Positions 1-12,700 of a stretch of DNA of 64,000 nt are shown one piece after another. Both the position numbers and the translations under genes were made by a program. Source of the DNA: Muraenolepis orangiensis (taxonomy: Eukaryota > Chordata > Actinopteri > Gadiformes > Muraenolepididae). The first letter of the stretch is position 1. Each line of letters opens with the position of its first letter. The notes below the pieces were generated by a model that worked only from the letters and a program-made list of their open reading frames with translations, did not search any database and was not told the origin of the DNA. Location of the stretch: positions 11,716,128 to 11,780,127 of the forward strand of contig CM051022.1 of assembly GCA_027704905.1 (NCBI GenBank), in the 5' to 3' direction.

Positions 1-149
1 ATGGAACCAGCAACCTTCCGGTTGCGAGGCGACCCGCTCTACCTCCTGAGCCACTGACTGAAACGTTTGTTCCGTAGCCAGGACGGGAGGACCTTGTGTC
101 GGGGGGTTTGGGGTTGGGCTCCGGGGCGGAGACGGAGGCGGCTGCTCAC

Positions 150-342
150 CGGATATGTAGGTAGCCAGCAGGGCGTTGACGTCGAAGCCCCTCTGGATGA
201 GGAGGTCCAGGCAGACGACGTGCCCCCCGTCCACCGCAGAGTGCACGGGGCTCTGGCCCGACAGACGGACCGCCCTCTTGGTGGTGATGGGGACCAGGCT
301 CCTCAGCGCTCTGAGAGGGAGGGAGGGGGAGGGAGAGAGGGA

Positions 343-420
<78 letters not shown>

Positions 421-1045
421 GAGTGGGGGGATACAAGGAGAGAGAGTAGGAGTGGGGGGAGACAAGGGGAGAGAGGGTAGGAGTGGGGGGAGACGAGAGG
501 AGGGAGAGGGGGTAGGAGTGGGGGGAGACGAGAGAGTAGGAGTGGTGGGAGACGAGGAGAGAGGGTAGGAGTGGGGAGAGACGAGAGGAGAGAGAGAGAG
601 AGAGAGTAGGAGTGGGGGGAGAGAGAGAGAGAGAGAGAGCAGAGGGGGGGAGTGAGAGGTGGAGAGAGAGCAAGAGAGAGAGGATGAGTGTTGTAAATTA
701 CCGAAAATTGTGCAAGGAAAGAAAGAAACAATGTTAAGCAAGGATAATGAAAAATAAGGATTGACTGAATGTGACGGGAAGAAAAAGAAAAATAAAGAAG
801 TAAATAAACATAGAGGGAGAGAGAGAGATACAGAGAGAGAAATACCAGGCAGACAGAGGGAGAAAGAATGATAATTTGATAATTGGAAGTAACGAGAAAA
901 GAAAGAGAGAGCGAAAGAAAGGCCACAAATACCGAGCAACAGTTCTTTGCCGTTGGTATGAGAATGTGGACTCTAATTAGAGGACTAATGCCTCTTGATG
1001 TCTTTCTAAGCACTGACGTCTCTCTGATGCCACAACCACTGCTCT

Positions 1046-1084
<39 letters not shown>

Positions 1085-3896
1085 CCTTCTTACAGGTAGT
1101 GGCCTTCGTAGGCGGCTCTGTGTATGGGTAGCTGACAGGCATAGCTGGCTACGTTAGGGTTAGCGCCGTGTTGCAGGAGCAGCTCTATGCAGTCCAGGTT
1201 CCCCGATCCAGCCGCGTCATACAGAACACTGTCTCCGTTGCTGGCCTGAGCGTTAACATCGCCACCTGGTGGTGAAACAGACAAACAGCACCGATGTTCA
1301 CATCGGCCGTTTTAGGTGTTTTTGCACTTGTTGGTCACTGGGATTTGTATGTGTTACAATCTATTTTATGCAATATGTTACAATGGGAAATATATATTTT
1401 GTAATTAATTAGTTAATTTATTAACAACTGATATTCCTTTCTGTTTTGTCAGTAACTTTGTCACCAACTATCTGGGGCAATCAATGACTCCCACATTACA
1501 CATGAATTAAATAATACATTAAGAAATCTAGTCTAATGTAATTGTATCTATCTCATATAAACAAGCTGACATAACATTACATTACATAACAGTTAGAAGG
1601 CAGACACTTTTATCCAAAGCGACTTAACAATAGTGTGTTCAACAAAGGTTACCTACCTTTGTTGAACACACTATTGTTAAGAGAACTACTCGTCACCAGA
1701 AGTCAAAAGTGCATTTCATTCCTAACAAGTCTCCAAGAACTGAGCCGGTGCTCCGGTAAAAGTACAATAAGTACAGGTTGAAAGCACAATAAGGTAAAAG
1801 TACAATAAGTTGGCCAACAATAGAACAATAACTAACTAACAATCTACTACGACAATGAGGGAGCGAGTGATGAAGGATTTCGGGGGGGGCCGAGCGTCTC
1901 TCAGGCCCTCAGGCTGACCGTGCTGTATGAGTATGCCCAGGGCCTCTGTGTGGCCGTACTCGGCCGCCATGCCCAGGGGCGTCACCCCGTGGGCGTCGGT
2001 GCCCGTCGTCTGGCCCCCGTGTCTCAGCAGCAGCGTGAGGATAGTGGGGCAGCCCACCTAAGAAACACCATGATGTGGATGGGAGGGAGGGACGGGACGG
2101 AGGGAGGGAGGGACGGAGGGAGGGAGGGACGGAGGGAGGGGAGAGGGAGAGGGAGAGGGGGAGGGATGATGAGGAAGGTGGGTGAGGGAGAGGGGGAGGG
2201 AGGATGAGGAATGGGAGGAAGGTGGGTGAGGGAGAGGGATGGGAGAGAGGCAAGAAGGAAAGAATGAAAAGAAGAGAGTGGAATAGGGAGGGAGGTAAGG
2301 AGGGGAGGGTGGGAGAGGAGGATGGGAAGGAAGAAGGGAGGGAGGGAGGGAGGGGATGAAAGGGAGGATGGAGAGAATGAAAGTAGGAGAGTGAAAGAGG
2401 GAGGGATGCAGGAGGGGGGAGAGGAGATGGAGAGGGATGGGAGTGAGGGAGAGGGATGGGAGGGAGGGAGGCAAGAAGGAAATAATGAAAGGAGGAGAGT
2501 GGAAGAGGGAGGGAGGTAAGAAGGGGGGGGTGGGAGAGGAGGAAGGGATGGAAATGGAGGGAGGAAGGGAGGGTTAAGAGGGATGGGAGGGAGAAGGAAT
2601 GGAGGGAAGGAGGGGATGAGAGAGGGAGGAAAGCAAATAAAGAAAGGACAATGGAAGAGGGAGGTAAGAAGGGTGAGAGGGTGGGGGATGGCTGATGGAA
2701 GGGAGGGAGGAAGGAAGGAAGAGAGAATAAGGAGGAAGGGAAAGGAGAGATGGGAGGAATGAAGGAGGCAGCAAAGTGAAATGAGGCAAAGCGAATGGAG
2801 GGAGGTATAAAGATAACAAAGTAAAAGGAGGAGAATGAAGCACGAAGAGATCTTAGGTATCCATGTACAATATGGGTGGTGTGCTCACCTTGGCAGCTTC
2901 ATGCACAGCGGTGCAGGCCTCTACCAATGCCCCGCCCATGATGAGAGAGAGAACCATGTCAGGGCATCTCTGCCTCACCGCTAAGAGCAGTGAGAAATGG
3001 GGAAAAAACATACGTAGCTGTGTCAATGAATGAACGTCAATGATATGATGGCATAATGGAGCCGCTGCTCCTTCCAGTAGAAAGGAGCCAGTTGAGGTGG
3101 TTCGGGTCATCTAGCAAGGATGCCTCCTGGTCGCCTCCCTAAAGGGAGGTTTTCCAGGACTAGGCACGTCCAGCTGGGAGGAGGAGGCTACGGGGGGGGG
3201 GGGGGGGCAAAACCAAGGTACAGGTGGGGTGACTACATCTCCAAGCTGGCCTGGGATGGGGATGGTAACGCCTCGGGATCCCCCAGTCGGGGGCTGGTTG
3301 ATGTGGCCAAGGAGGGGGGGGGGGGCGGAGTTTGGGGTCACCTGCTGGAGCTGCTACCTCCGCCCCCCCCCCCCCCCCAGGAAGCGTAGTAATTGGATGG
3401 ATGATGTCATAATGGGTTTAGTTGTTTGTTTTTGTTTGTGTTGTTGTTTGTGTCGTGATTGGTTGTGGTGTGTTTCTTTCCCTACGTTGTGTTGTGTCTT
3501 TGAGTGTGTTGTAGTTGTGTCACAGTGTAGTAGTAATAATAATAATAATCATCATGCATTTTATTTAGATTTGATTATATTAATTTAAAAGAAAATCGCA
3601 GAGTGCTATTGGTTAGATTGGGTCATGTGGCACGTGCATCTATCTTTCTACCTATCGTCAGGGGGGGGGGGTATTCGTTCCCGCTGTCGTGTGATTGGTT
3701 GGAGCGGGTCATGTGGCACGTGTATCTAGCTACCTATCATCAGAGGGGATTCCTTCCTGGCGTTGGTGGTGTGCGGTGAGGCTCCGTACCGCAGCAGCAG
3801 TGCAACATTCTGCTCCAGGCAGGCGTCTGCGGCCAGGGTCAGGGCTGTCCCCCCGCACCCTGCCTGCTCCTCCAGACTCTCCTCACTGGAGGCCAA

Positions 3897-3955
<59 letters not shown>

Positions 3956-4530
3956 GTTTGCATGCATTCACATATAAACCCTAGTCACATATACCCACAC
4001 ATACACACACACACACAGGGTATGCATGCATTCACACACACACTTCCCCAGTGTGTGCTTGTATCTAATCTGTTTCCAGAGAGCCCGTGGAGAGAGAGAG
4101 GGAGGGAGGGAGAAGGAGAGAGGGAGCCAGCGGGCTTGCTAACGAGGATAAACCTCACCTGTGGAACGATCTATATTATTATTATATTCTCATTAGATTA
4201 CTATTATTATTATTATTATTATACTCGGGCATGTGCCCATTGGGGGTGGGGCCAGTGCCCATTTGGCTGCTTGCAATGTTGCTGCAGCTACTTTTTAGAG
4301 CACGCAGATTCAATACTACATTACCCACAATTCAACACGGTTGTGATCGGATGCAGAAAACCTCCCAGCCGACACTGCTCTTGCTTGCATACACCATACA
4401 CCAGTCAAGCGGATGAACGGTTGTGGAGAAAGTCAAAGGACATACCTACATACATACACTGAAATATATACTCATACTGTACATGCACACATACTTACTG
4501 TACATACACATACTATATATACATACATAC

Positions 4531-4577
<47 letters not shown>

Positions 4578-4788
4578 TACCTATATGCATACACTCAAAT
4601 ATACACACATACATACTGTACATACACACATACATACTGTACATACACATAATATATACACATACTATACATACACACTCATACATACATAGATACATTC
4701 ACACACACACACATACATATATCCATACATACTGTACATACATACACACACATACATACATCCATACATACATATATCCATACATACA

Positions 4789-4824
<36 letters not shown>

Positions 4825-6119
4825 GGCATTAAATACACCACATACTGTACATACACACACGCATACATACAGAGACTCCTCTAAAGTGTACTTGGATAAG
4901 AGAGAGTCTTCTCACAGTCTGCCTCCCACCTCATCTCTGCCTGTGCTACGCTACAGCATTTGGTTCCTGTGTTGGTGTCTCCTTTTCGTGGACATCTGGC
5001 ACTTCAGATGTTCGTTTTGTTTTTGGTAATGTAATATTAGTTGCTTTAGCCTGAGAGTCAACGGCCAGGGTCCAACGTCCCGCTGTCCCGCCGCTGATCC
5101 CGACCTCCTGGTTTGAAGGTAAACATGGCGATGTTTGTGGTTCATCCCCCAGGTTACGTTATCTCCGTGGTCCGAGCGGGATCATTATATAGGCGTTTGT
5201 TCGTGGTGAGTAGCACGTAGTAGCGGTCCATCTCAATCATCTGGGCGGAGAAACGGCGGCACGACAACATCGGCCGCCGTGTGACCGTCGATGCTGAATC
5301 TGACTCTAAATCAGAAGGCCTTTTCATTGTCAATGAGCAAAGTACATTGAAGGAAATTGTCGAGCAATCCTCAAGACGCTCTTACCAACACACACACACA
5401 CACACCATCCCAAACACCATCAGCACCGTCATTAGCCTCATTAGCATCATTAGCCGGATCATCACCATCACCATCACCATCATCATCATTCTTATCGTCC
5501 TCCTCACCATCAGCATCTTCACCATCACCATCATCATCATCATAACCATCCTCATCATCACCATCATCATCATCATCATAACCATCCTCATCATCACCAT
5601 CATCATCATCATCATCATAACCATCCTCATCATCACCATCATCATCATCATAACCATCCTCATCATCATCATAACCATCATCACCATCATCATCATCATC
5701 ATCCTCATCATCACTACCATCATCATCATCATAACCATCCTCATCATCACCATCATCATCATCATCACCATCCTCATCATCATCATCACCATCATCATCA
5801 TCATAACCATCCTCATCATCACCATCATCATCACCATCACCACCATCATCATCACCATGGTCACCATCAGCATCAACGGTCCTCTCACCTTGCAGGACCA
5901 GCTCCAGGATGGCGGGGCTGGTCTGTGTGGCTGCCCTGTGCAGGGGCAGCCTCCCCTGGTCGTCCCTCTCCCTGAAGCCCAGGACGCAGCCAGACAGCCT
6001 GGCTAGAGCTGCCTCGTCCCCTGGGGACGGGACAGCACAGCACCGGAGGGTGAGGTTCACACACGGTACAGGAGGCATGCACATGCACGGGTGCATGTGT
6101 ACACACACACACATGCACA

Positions 6120-6152
<33 letters not shown>

Positions 6153-6643
6153 GTATACATACACATGTGCATGTGTGTGCATGCATGCACAAGGACAATC
6201 TCACTCACACATCCTCGGGAACACATGTCTAGTTCAACTTATTAAATAATTATGGATATTGGATTTAGATAATAATTATTATTTGTATCAACAATTATTT
6301 CATTTGATCACAAGTTAGTTCATTTGGAAACCTGCCTTGCTCGATGGCGGCCGTTATCTTCAAAAAGTCTTCATTCTGGGGCTTGTTTCTAACATTTGTA
6401 CAGATGAGAAAGGATTATAAGTATATATAAATATTTTTATTTAAATCACTTCACACCTAGCATTCATAGTGGGGTTTTCTTTGCATTAATCTTTTTTTTT
6501 TGCCCCCCCCCAAAGATTCATGTCTTTAAGAATATAAACTAAGAATCCAAAACTGTTTAAAAACAAAAACAAACAAAAAAAAAACGAATTAGACAGCAGT
6601 TAACATTTGCCGTACATTCCGGTAAAGAGCCGTTTGTTTTCTG

Positions 6644-6731
<88 letters not shown>

Positions 6732-6851
6732 AAGTAAACGTTACCCCTTAGTGTGGGCAGTGGCATGCTGCCGCCATGTGTCCTGGATGCTTTGCTGAAT
6801 GGCGTACTGAAACAAGTCGTCATCGACGCCCTCCTGTTCAAAGTCCTCCAT
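150..6851 (-). CDS. asb15: Ankyrin repeat and SOCS box protein, ASB15-like (5' part, 8 exons)
   Basis: Substrate receptor of a Cullin-5/Elongin-BC E3 ubiquitin ligase; ASB15 is muscle-enriched in mammals (family knowledge). Coding exons on the minus strand: 6851-6745, 6388-6336, 6020-5889, 3898-3734, 2980-2889, 2057-1919, 1265-1094, 310-150. Phases agree throughout if intron 2 is GC-AG. The first ATG (6849-6851) opens an acidic stretch followed by a ubiquitin-interacting-motif pattern (DDDLFQYAIQQSIQD), as in the ASB2/14/15 group. About eight ankyrin repeats follow, including HGVTPLGMAAEYGH and LPIHRAAYEGHYLAL; the latter is nearly identical to my recollection of mammalian ASB15 and less like ASB14. 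The open frame ends in a good donor at 150/149, so later repeats and the SOCS box lie beyond the left edge. No break is seen. ASB14 is the main alternative. Confidence 0.88.
303..720. repeat. (GA)n microsatellite with degenerate 20-25 bp satellite units
   Basis: A pure (GA)n run at about 349-417 is followed by variants of GTAGGAGTGGGGGGAGACGA repeated to about 630. It lies in the asb15 intron immediately 5' (on the gene strand) of exon 8, so the minus strand supplies a long CT-rich polypyrimidine tract before that acceptor. Confidence 0.85.
1571..1690. repeat. SINE/LINE tail with a 27-bp perfect fold-back
   Basis: Short ATTAC repeats and TTTTATCCAAAGCGACTTA are the common teleost retroposon tail. 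It is joined to a perfect inverted repeat: 1623-1649 pairs with 1655-1681 across a 5-base loop. It lies in the asb15 intron between exons 6 and 7. Confidence 0.75.
2080..2830. repeat. 750-bp purine-rich (GGGA/GGAA) tract
   Basis: The plus strand is almost pure G and A, with GGGAGGGAGG-type repeats and occasional T. No long unit is fixed. It lies between asb15 exons 5 and 6 and reads as pyrimidine on the gene strand. The long open frames here are by-products of the composition. Confidence 0.85.
3045..3412 (+). mobile_element. 3' end of a teleost non-LTR retrotransposon (RTE/Rex-type)
   Basis: GAGCCAGTTGAGGTGGTTCG, TGCCTCCTGGTCGCCTCCCT and AACGCCTCGGGATCCCCC follow one another and end near AATTGGATGGATGATG. 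This is the familiar C-terminal and tail sequence of a very common fish LINE, recognised from memory. Runs of G and C (for example 3193-3207 and 3364-3379) have expanded inside it. It lies between asb15 exons 4 and 5. Confidence 0.65.
4438..4868. repeat. (CATA)n/(CA)n compound microsatellite
   Basis: About 430 bp of CATA, CACA and TACTGTACATACA units in the large asb15 intron 3. (CA)n at 3902-3953 abuts the exon-4 acceptor of that gene. Confidence 0.85.
5455..5872. repeat. (CAT/CAC)n trinucleotide array, about 415 bp
   Basis: CATCATCACCATCCTCATCA-type units repeat without interruption in asb15 intron 3, ending 16 bp before the donor of exon 3. Every frame is open on both strands, giving false poly-Asp, poly-Met and poly-Ile proteins. 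Confidence 0.9.
6646..6728. repeat. (CA)n microsatellite
   Basis: About 41 CA units starting 16 bp inside asb15 intron 1, just after the donor of exon 1. Confidence 0.95.
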
Positions 6852-7865
6852 GACCGGAGAGTGACACCATCACCTGTATACCAGTATGTGTAACACCTTG
6901 GTTTTGGTGCACAAAAAAAACGGTTTAGTAAAATACAAAATAACATTTAAAAAAAAATTTTTTTAAATACAATTAATACTTGTTAATTAATACTTGTTTC
7001 GTTAACAAAAACGGTCTATTTTTTGACGCAAAAATATATTTCAAAACATTTAAAATACTGTAAATGTGATCCCATGACCTTTTTACCTTTGCCTTAAATG
7101 GCCATTTTTATTAACTAAACAAGATTTGTGTTCACTAAACAAGTTAACATTTTAAAACCCAAACATTTAAAATGTGTTAATATGTGTGTGTGTATGTGTG
7201 TGTGTGTGTGTGTGTTTAAGACATGTACAGTACTTTGATTTAATTCAATGAATTGATCTACAGTAAACTAAACTGAAACTACTCCAGGATAATTTCCTTT
7301 TTTTCCTTATAGTCAAATGCTAGCAACATGTACCTTAACGTCTCATGCTGCAAAGGTCCCCCATAGTGACTGACCGTGGTCGTGTGTATTAACCTTGCAG
7401 AGTCTCTGCCAAGCCTATCATGTCACATGCCACATGCTGTCACCCGCAGAACTCCATGTTATTCCCATTGCCCTCTAGCAGTACGCTCGTGGGTTTTGTA
7501 GTTGTTGTTTTTTGTAAGTAACCTGTAACCTATTAAACATGCTGGTAGGTCATGCTGTATAGTTCGGTAATCAAAATGTAGCCCCCAGCCCCCCCCCCCC
7601 CCCCCAAAAAAAGGCCCACCTCACCAGGTTGACTGACTGACTGTGTGTGTGTGCCTGGTTCCCTTGAGTTGAGTCTCCCCAGCTTGCAGCTCTTGCAGCG
7701 TGTGTGTTTTGCCCGGTGTGGCCAAGTCGCCTGCCGGGGGTATTTTTAGAACGGACGTGCTTCCAGCTCCACTGACACAAATTTGTTGTATTTGCGCTAC
7801 CGTTCAAATGGAGGAAACCATTGGTCATTTGATACATGATCACTTTAAGTGATCCAGAAGGGAGA

Positions 7866-8060
7866 TTAGATAAAAGTTTAATGTCATTGCACAGCACAGG
7901 TACAGTACGAATGTTTGAGTGCAAATGAGTGCAAATGTTGCAGTCAAGTGCATGGTAATATACAATGAACAGTAGTTAAATAGGATGTAAAAACGGTCTA
8001 CTAGGTAAAAAAACAGGTATAAAATACTTACTTTTAAGGACTGCAGGGGCACATATACAT
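7866..8060 (-). mobile_element. Interspersed repeat, family A copy 1
   Basis: GTCATTGCACAGCACAGGTACAGTAC followed further on by GTTGCAGTCAAGTGCATGGTAATAT and GGTATAAAATACTTA; the same blocks occur at 20350-20520 and, inverted, at 61190-61345. The reverse complement ends in CTGTGCAATGACATTAAA, the usual form of a LINE 3' end, so the element points to the minus strand here. Confidence 0.65.
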
Positions 8061-8159
8061 GAACACACACATCCATCCAAGAATCCATGAATCTTAGAAG
8101 AACAACAAGCGTTTCAAGAAACACAACTATGTAATGTGATAACTGTGACATTAGCACAG

Positions 8160-9265
8160 TGGGATTTTGCAGTTCAAGGATACACTTTACGTCTGAACAA
8201 AGTATTTTTACAACAACTTTTTCTTGTATGTTCCACCCTTACCACAAAGTAACACCTTTACAACTTGATGTCACACCCTCTACAACAATATAACATTACC
8301 AAGATTCACCTTTACAAAGTTACAATGATAAACGTACTATGTTACACACTTAGCACAATGTTACTATGCTACATGGTTACAATGTAACACCTTTACAACT
8401 CTACAATGATACAAAGTTACACCCAATTTACACCTAAATCCTCCTTAACATTACAACTTCAGTACTATGTTCGAAAGTTATAACTTTACTACTTTGCAAC
8501 GTTACAACTTAACTCCTACGTTGAAAAAGTTACAACTTTACTACTATGTTACAAAGTTGTAACTTTACTGTTACAATGTTACAACTGTACTACTACGTTA
8601 CAACGTTACAACGTGACACTTCACAACTACGTTAGAAAGTTTCTACTTTACTACTATTACAAAGTTACACCTTTGACATAATGGTACAACGTTACAAAGT
8701 TCCAACTTTTCTACTATGGTACAAAGTTACACCTTTGACATCTCCTTACATAGTTACAACTTTGCTACAAAGTTACACCTTTAACATGATGTTACAAAGC
8801 TACGCCTTTGACATATTACAAAGCTACACCTTTGACAAAAGGTTATAGAGTTACATATTTGACAAAGCTACACCTCTGACATACTGTGACAAACCTTTGA
8901 CATAACGTTACAAAGTTACAACTGTACTACTATGGTATAATGTTACACCTTTGACAAAACGTTACAAAGCTAAACTTTGACAAAATGTTACAAAGTTACA
9001 ACTTTGCTATCATGGTACAAAATTACACCTTTGACAAAATGTTACAAAAATACACCTTTGACATAGCGTGTCAAAGTTTCAACTTTACTACTATGGTACA
9101 AAGTTACACCTTTGACATAACATTACAAAGCTAAACTTTGACCAAATGTTACAAAGTTACACCTTTGACATAACATTACAAAGCTAAACTTTGACAAAAT
9201 GTTACAAAGGTTACCCCTTTGACAAAATGTTACAAAGTTACACCTTTGACATAATGTTACAAAGT
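8160..9265. repeat. Degenerate TTACAAAG minisatellite, about 1.1 kb
   Basis: Dozens of diverged copies of GTTACACCTTTGACATAA / TGTTACAAAGTTACA alternate, with inner variants (ACTTTACTACTATGGTACAAAG). Unit length drifts around 30-45 bp. It becomes more regular toward the right end. It sits 0.5-1.6 kb upstream of the candidate kitlg exon 1. Confidence 0.85.
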
Positions 9266-9557
9266 GACAAGCTCCCATCCATTACCACTACTGGGGGGCT
9301 GCAGAACAGTGGCAGTGTGTCTCGTGCGTGACAAGGACGACGAGCGTTGGCCAATTTCTCGGCGCGGTGTGGGAGGTTTCTGGAGAAGCGTGTCGGTCCA
9401 CCGCACCGGCGATGATGACAACGTTGGCGTGTCACACACACACACACACGTGAGTCAGCCTGTAGGCGGCCTCGGGGACCTAGTGAAAAGGCTTCAGTCA
9501 ACTGTCGTCTGGAGTGGAAACAGACCGGTCTCCCATCCTCAGATCACACTCCCCACA

Positions 9558-9599
<42 letters not shown>

Positions 9600-9742
9600 A
9601 CTCACTCACTCACTCACACACACACACATACACACTCTCCTCTCCCTCTCACACCAAGCTCTGTCTCTCTGGTGTCTCTCTGATCTGAACACACACTGAA
9701 TTCCATGCCTCGGATTGTGGAAATCTTCAATTTTCGTTCCAT

Positions 9743-9754
9743 ATGAGGGATAAA
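9743..9754 (+). CDS. kitlg: Candidate first coding exon of kitlg
   Basis: ATG AGG GAT AAA is followed directly by a strong donor (GTAAGTAG). Human KITLG also has a very short first coding segment ending in phase 0, and the next exon here starts in phase 0. The site lies 3.5 kb upstream of the signal-peptide exon. It is chosen by position and phase only; no transcript evidence is available. Confidence 0.5.
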
Positions 9755-12700
9755 GTAAGTAGTGTAGTTGTTATTACATTATATAACTGTTTATTATTTG
9801 TGGGGGTTGGGGGGGGGGGTCTAGAAAGTTGGGCTGTGGATGTTGAGATGTACTTGAACTGTAATGTGTGTGTGTGTGTGCGTGAGAACAGAAGCCAAGA
9901 TTTTGGTGCATGCAAGTCAAATGAGGTTGTGATAGAAAAACATGTTCCCCGGTGCCAAAGCATGTTTGCACTGGTTTCAGCAGAAGTGGTGTGAAATACT
10001 TTCTATTTCCATGAGCGATGTGATCTGAATTACACAATTACACACGTTGAATTGAGTTTGACGTTGACGTGAATGATGCACACATTTATTTAAAAGTCAC
10101 CTCAAATGCCCTAAAACCCAAAGGGACATGCTGGGTTTAAGAGGTGTTGAAAATGCATCACCCCATGCTTTGTGTAAGTTAACTAGGGTTGTGGTGGTGG
10201 TGGTGGTGGTGGTGGTGGTGGTGGTGGTGGTTGTTTTCGTGTTGGGGTGTAAAGGATATGTGTTTTGGTTGTTTAAGTGTTACTTAAATGCATGTTGTGA
10301 CAAATCTGCAAATCTGGCAGGTATGTTCTATTGTCCATAATTTCAGGTTTTACGTGTTGTTCTGCTCCAAAATTATCGGATTTTCGGATCTCATATGTTG
10401 TCCTGGAGTTTACTTGTTTTTTACGCAACTATATATTAGAGAAGGCAGCCTGATGGTTAGCCTGGTGTTATAGCATGGTACATTAAATGACCATTAATCA
10501 TGTATTAATTCACTTTATTCACTAACAGTAATGGGTACTTTGGGGGTAAAGAAGAGCATTTCAGGACATACCAAATCCTAAAATAGAATGTCTCTTGGTG
10601 TTTTGAAACTCTGTAAAGGGTCATTGCGCATTGATTTTTGCTTTTAGCTGAAGCATCAAAAAAACGATGATTTGCACATTTTCTCCATCGGTGCCGTTTT
10701 AGTCATCAGGACAAGGTTGTTGGCGGGCAAAGACAGTGATTTAGTTTTTTTCCAGGCAGCTAAAATAACGATTGGGCACATGCTGTGTGTTAGAAGAAAC
10801 ATGTGGATCACCATCCGTCTAAGTCCATATGAACCCACATGGCATGTTACTGACAGATCCATTGCTGTTGTGTCTCAAGTGTCCCCTTACAATCCAATAG
10901 AAAACAGGAACCCTTTGGTCAGAAATCATTTCATCATTTCAAGATGTAAATGTAATTCGAAGGTGTTTCACGTACTCTACTTATTTATATTTTGGGTTAT
11001 TGATCTTCAACAACACCAGACATGATATATACAACATAACCACTAACAACATTAATTAGAAGTATTTAAAAATTGTTTAAGAAAAGCTGGCATCCCATTC
11101 AAAATAGTGGAGGTTTATGGAGTCCAAACCAACAGATCAGAGCAAATGTGTTTGTTGTGGCTGGTGAACCCATTTGCTAAACTGAATGCTGGTTCAATGG
11201 AGGGGAATTCATCATTGTTAATTTCCCGTGTACTACTCACATTGTAATGGTCCAAACCTGGTTGAAAACCGGCAAAGTATTCCTTTCTAATGAAAGCCCA
11301 TTAGGTTATTCTATTCCCTATGAAGATAGACACTCTGTTAAGAGAGAGACACTTTCAATACCCCTAGGCACACTTCTGCTTATTCTGCATTAAATCTTAA
11401 GTTAAATGTCCAGTTGTTTTTAGAAACTTTCTGCAGCTCTTGAATTTGTTTTATGCTTTGATTTTACTTAGCTTAACATTCTGTCCTGAATTTCACCTTT
11501 TAAGTTTTATTTAAAATAGAGAAACTTCTCCAAATTAGGGAGACACCTTTGACTGACTTTCGGTCATCCGTCGTGTTCATTGTGGCACAGCTTTTAATTT
11601 GTTAAACTGCACGATGTTGAGATAATGGTCTCCATCCTGCCCATGATCAAAGCTCTGGGGTTGAAACCACATTTGTAATGTAACACATTGTGCTCCATTA
11701 CATACAACATTTGGAATAGAACAATCAAACCATTCCTAAATTCACATTCACAAGCATTACGGATCTTTTTTTTTTTCTCCAAATGATCGATCTTCCGGCC
11801 AAGAATCTTCCCACACTTCCACTTCCAGATGGGAACGTTGACACTTTTCTTGGCGTCAGAGTAGAAATTTGCTTGAAAACCAGTTTTTAAAAAAAATGAC
11901 ACGCTTTGAAATGCGTTTTCTGTATATTTTGTACTTACTCTCAATAGTCACTCTTATATTTTCTACATTTTATGTCGATGCTTTCGGCCAGATGGGAAAG
12001 GGTAGCTGTTGAGATACTGTCATTATTCACGGTATATTAAACTGAGCACACTTTTTTTGACAGTTTGAATCAAATATACTTAAAATGCAAAAAGGGAGAT
12101 ATTTGGAAATGAGACTTGTGAATGTGAATTTTCTTTTTGACCACATGGAATTCCTCAAATTTATAAAAGATAATAGACTTGGTTGATAATATACCCTAAT
12201 TATTGCTCTGCTCCTTTCAAGAACCAGGGCAGGGGAAGCATTTCCTCACTGACTAAGCTACTGGGTCGGAGACTAAGCTAATATATATATATATATATAT
12301 CTATATATATATATATAGATATATATATCTATATATATATACTACTCTTTGGTACACTTGTTTCTGTTCTTCATCCCTTATGACACCTTTTAATACCTAA
12401 CCATATGTCCATGCCATATCAATTGAGCTACAGAGGATAGACAAAGGGTGGAGCAAGGCATTATCCGTGCCCGGGTTAGGGGTTTGATTCCCACTGAGGA
12501 TGAATGTGTATGCACTCGGGGGGGATTTCCAAGACACCATGAAATGGCATGGTGACAATACTTTAGATACGTGTCATTAAGGTAGAGGTTAGAGCATGTT
12601 GCTCACAGACATCGGGGTTCGATCCCGGAACCGTCCAGCTGGGAGTCGGAACATTCTTGTCCCCTAATATGTCTCCTCCCTCTCAGAGCTGTAAAACTCC

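Larger units (their letters stand above)
6852..9742. other. Spacer between asb15 (minus) and kitlg (plus)
   Basis: The two start codons face away from each other, so this 2.9 kb should hold both promoters. No convincing TATA or CpG island is seen. It contains an AT-rich part (6852-7350), a SINE/LINE fragment (7866-8060), a degenerate minisatellite (8160-9265) and a CT/CA-rich stretch (9555-9670) just before the candidate kitlg exon 1. Confidence 0.6.

Noticed and set aside
5371..6120. Long minus-strand frame with about 140 Asp residues
   Set aside because: It is asb15 exon 3 running into the (CAT)n array; the donor at 5889/5888 ends the exon before it.
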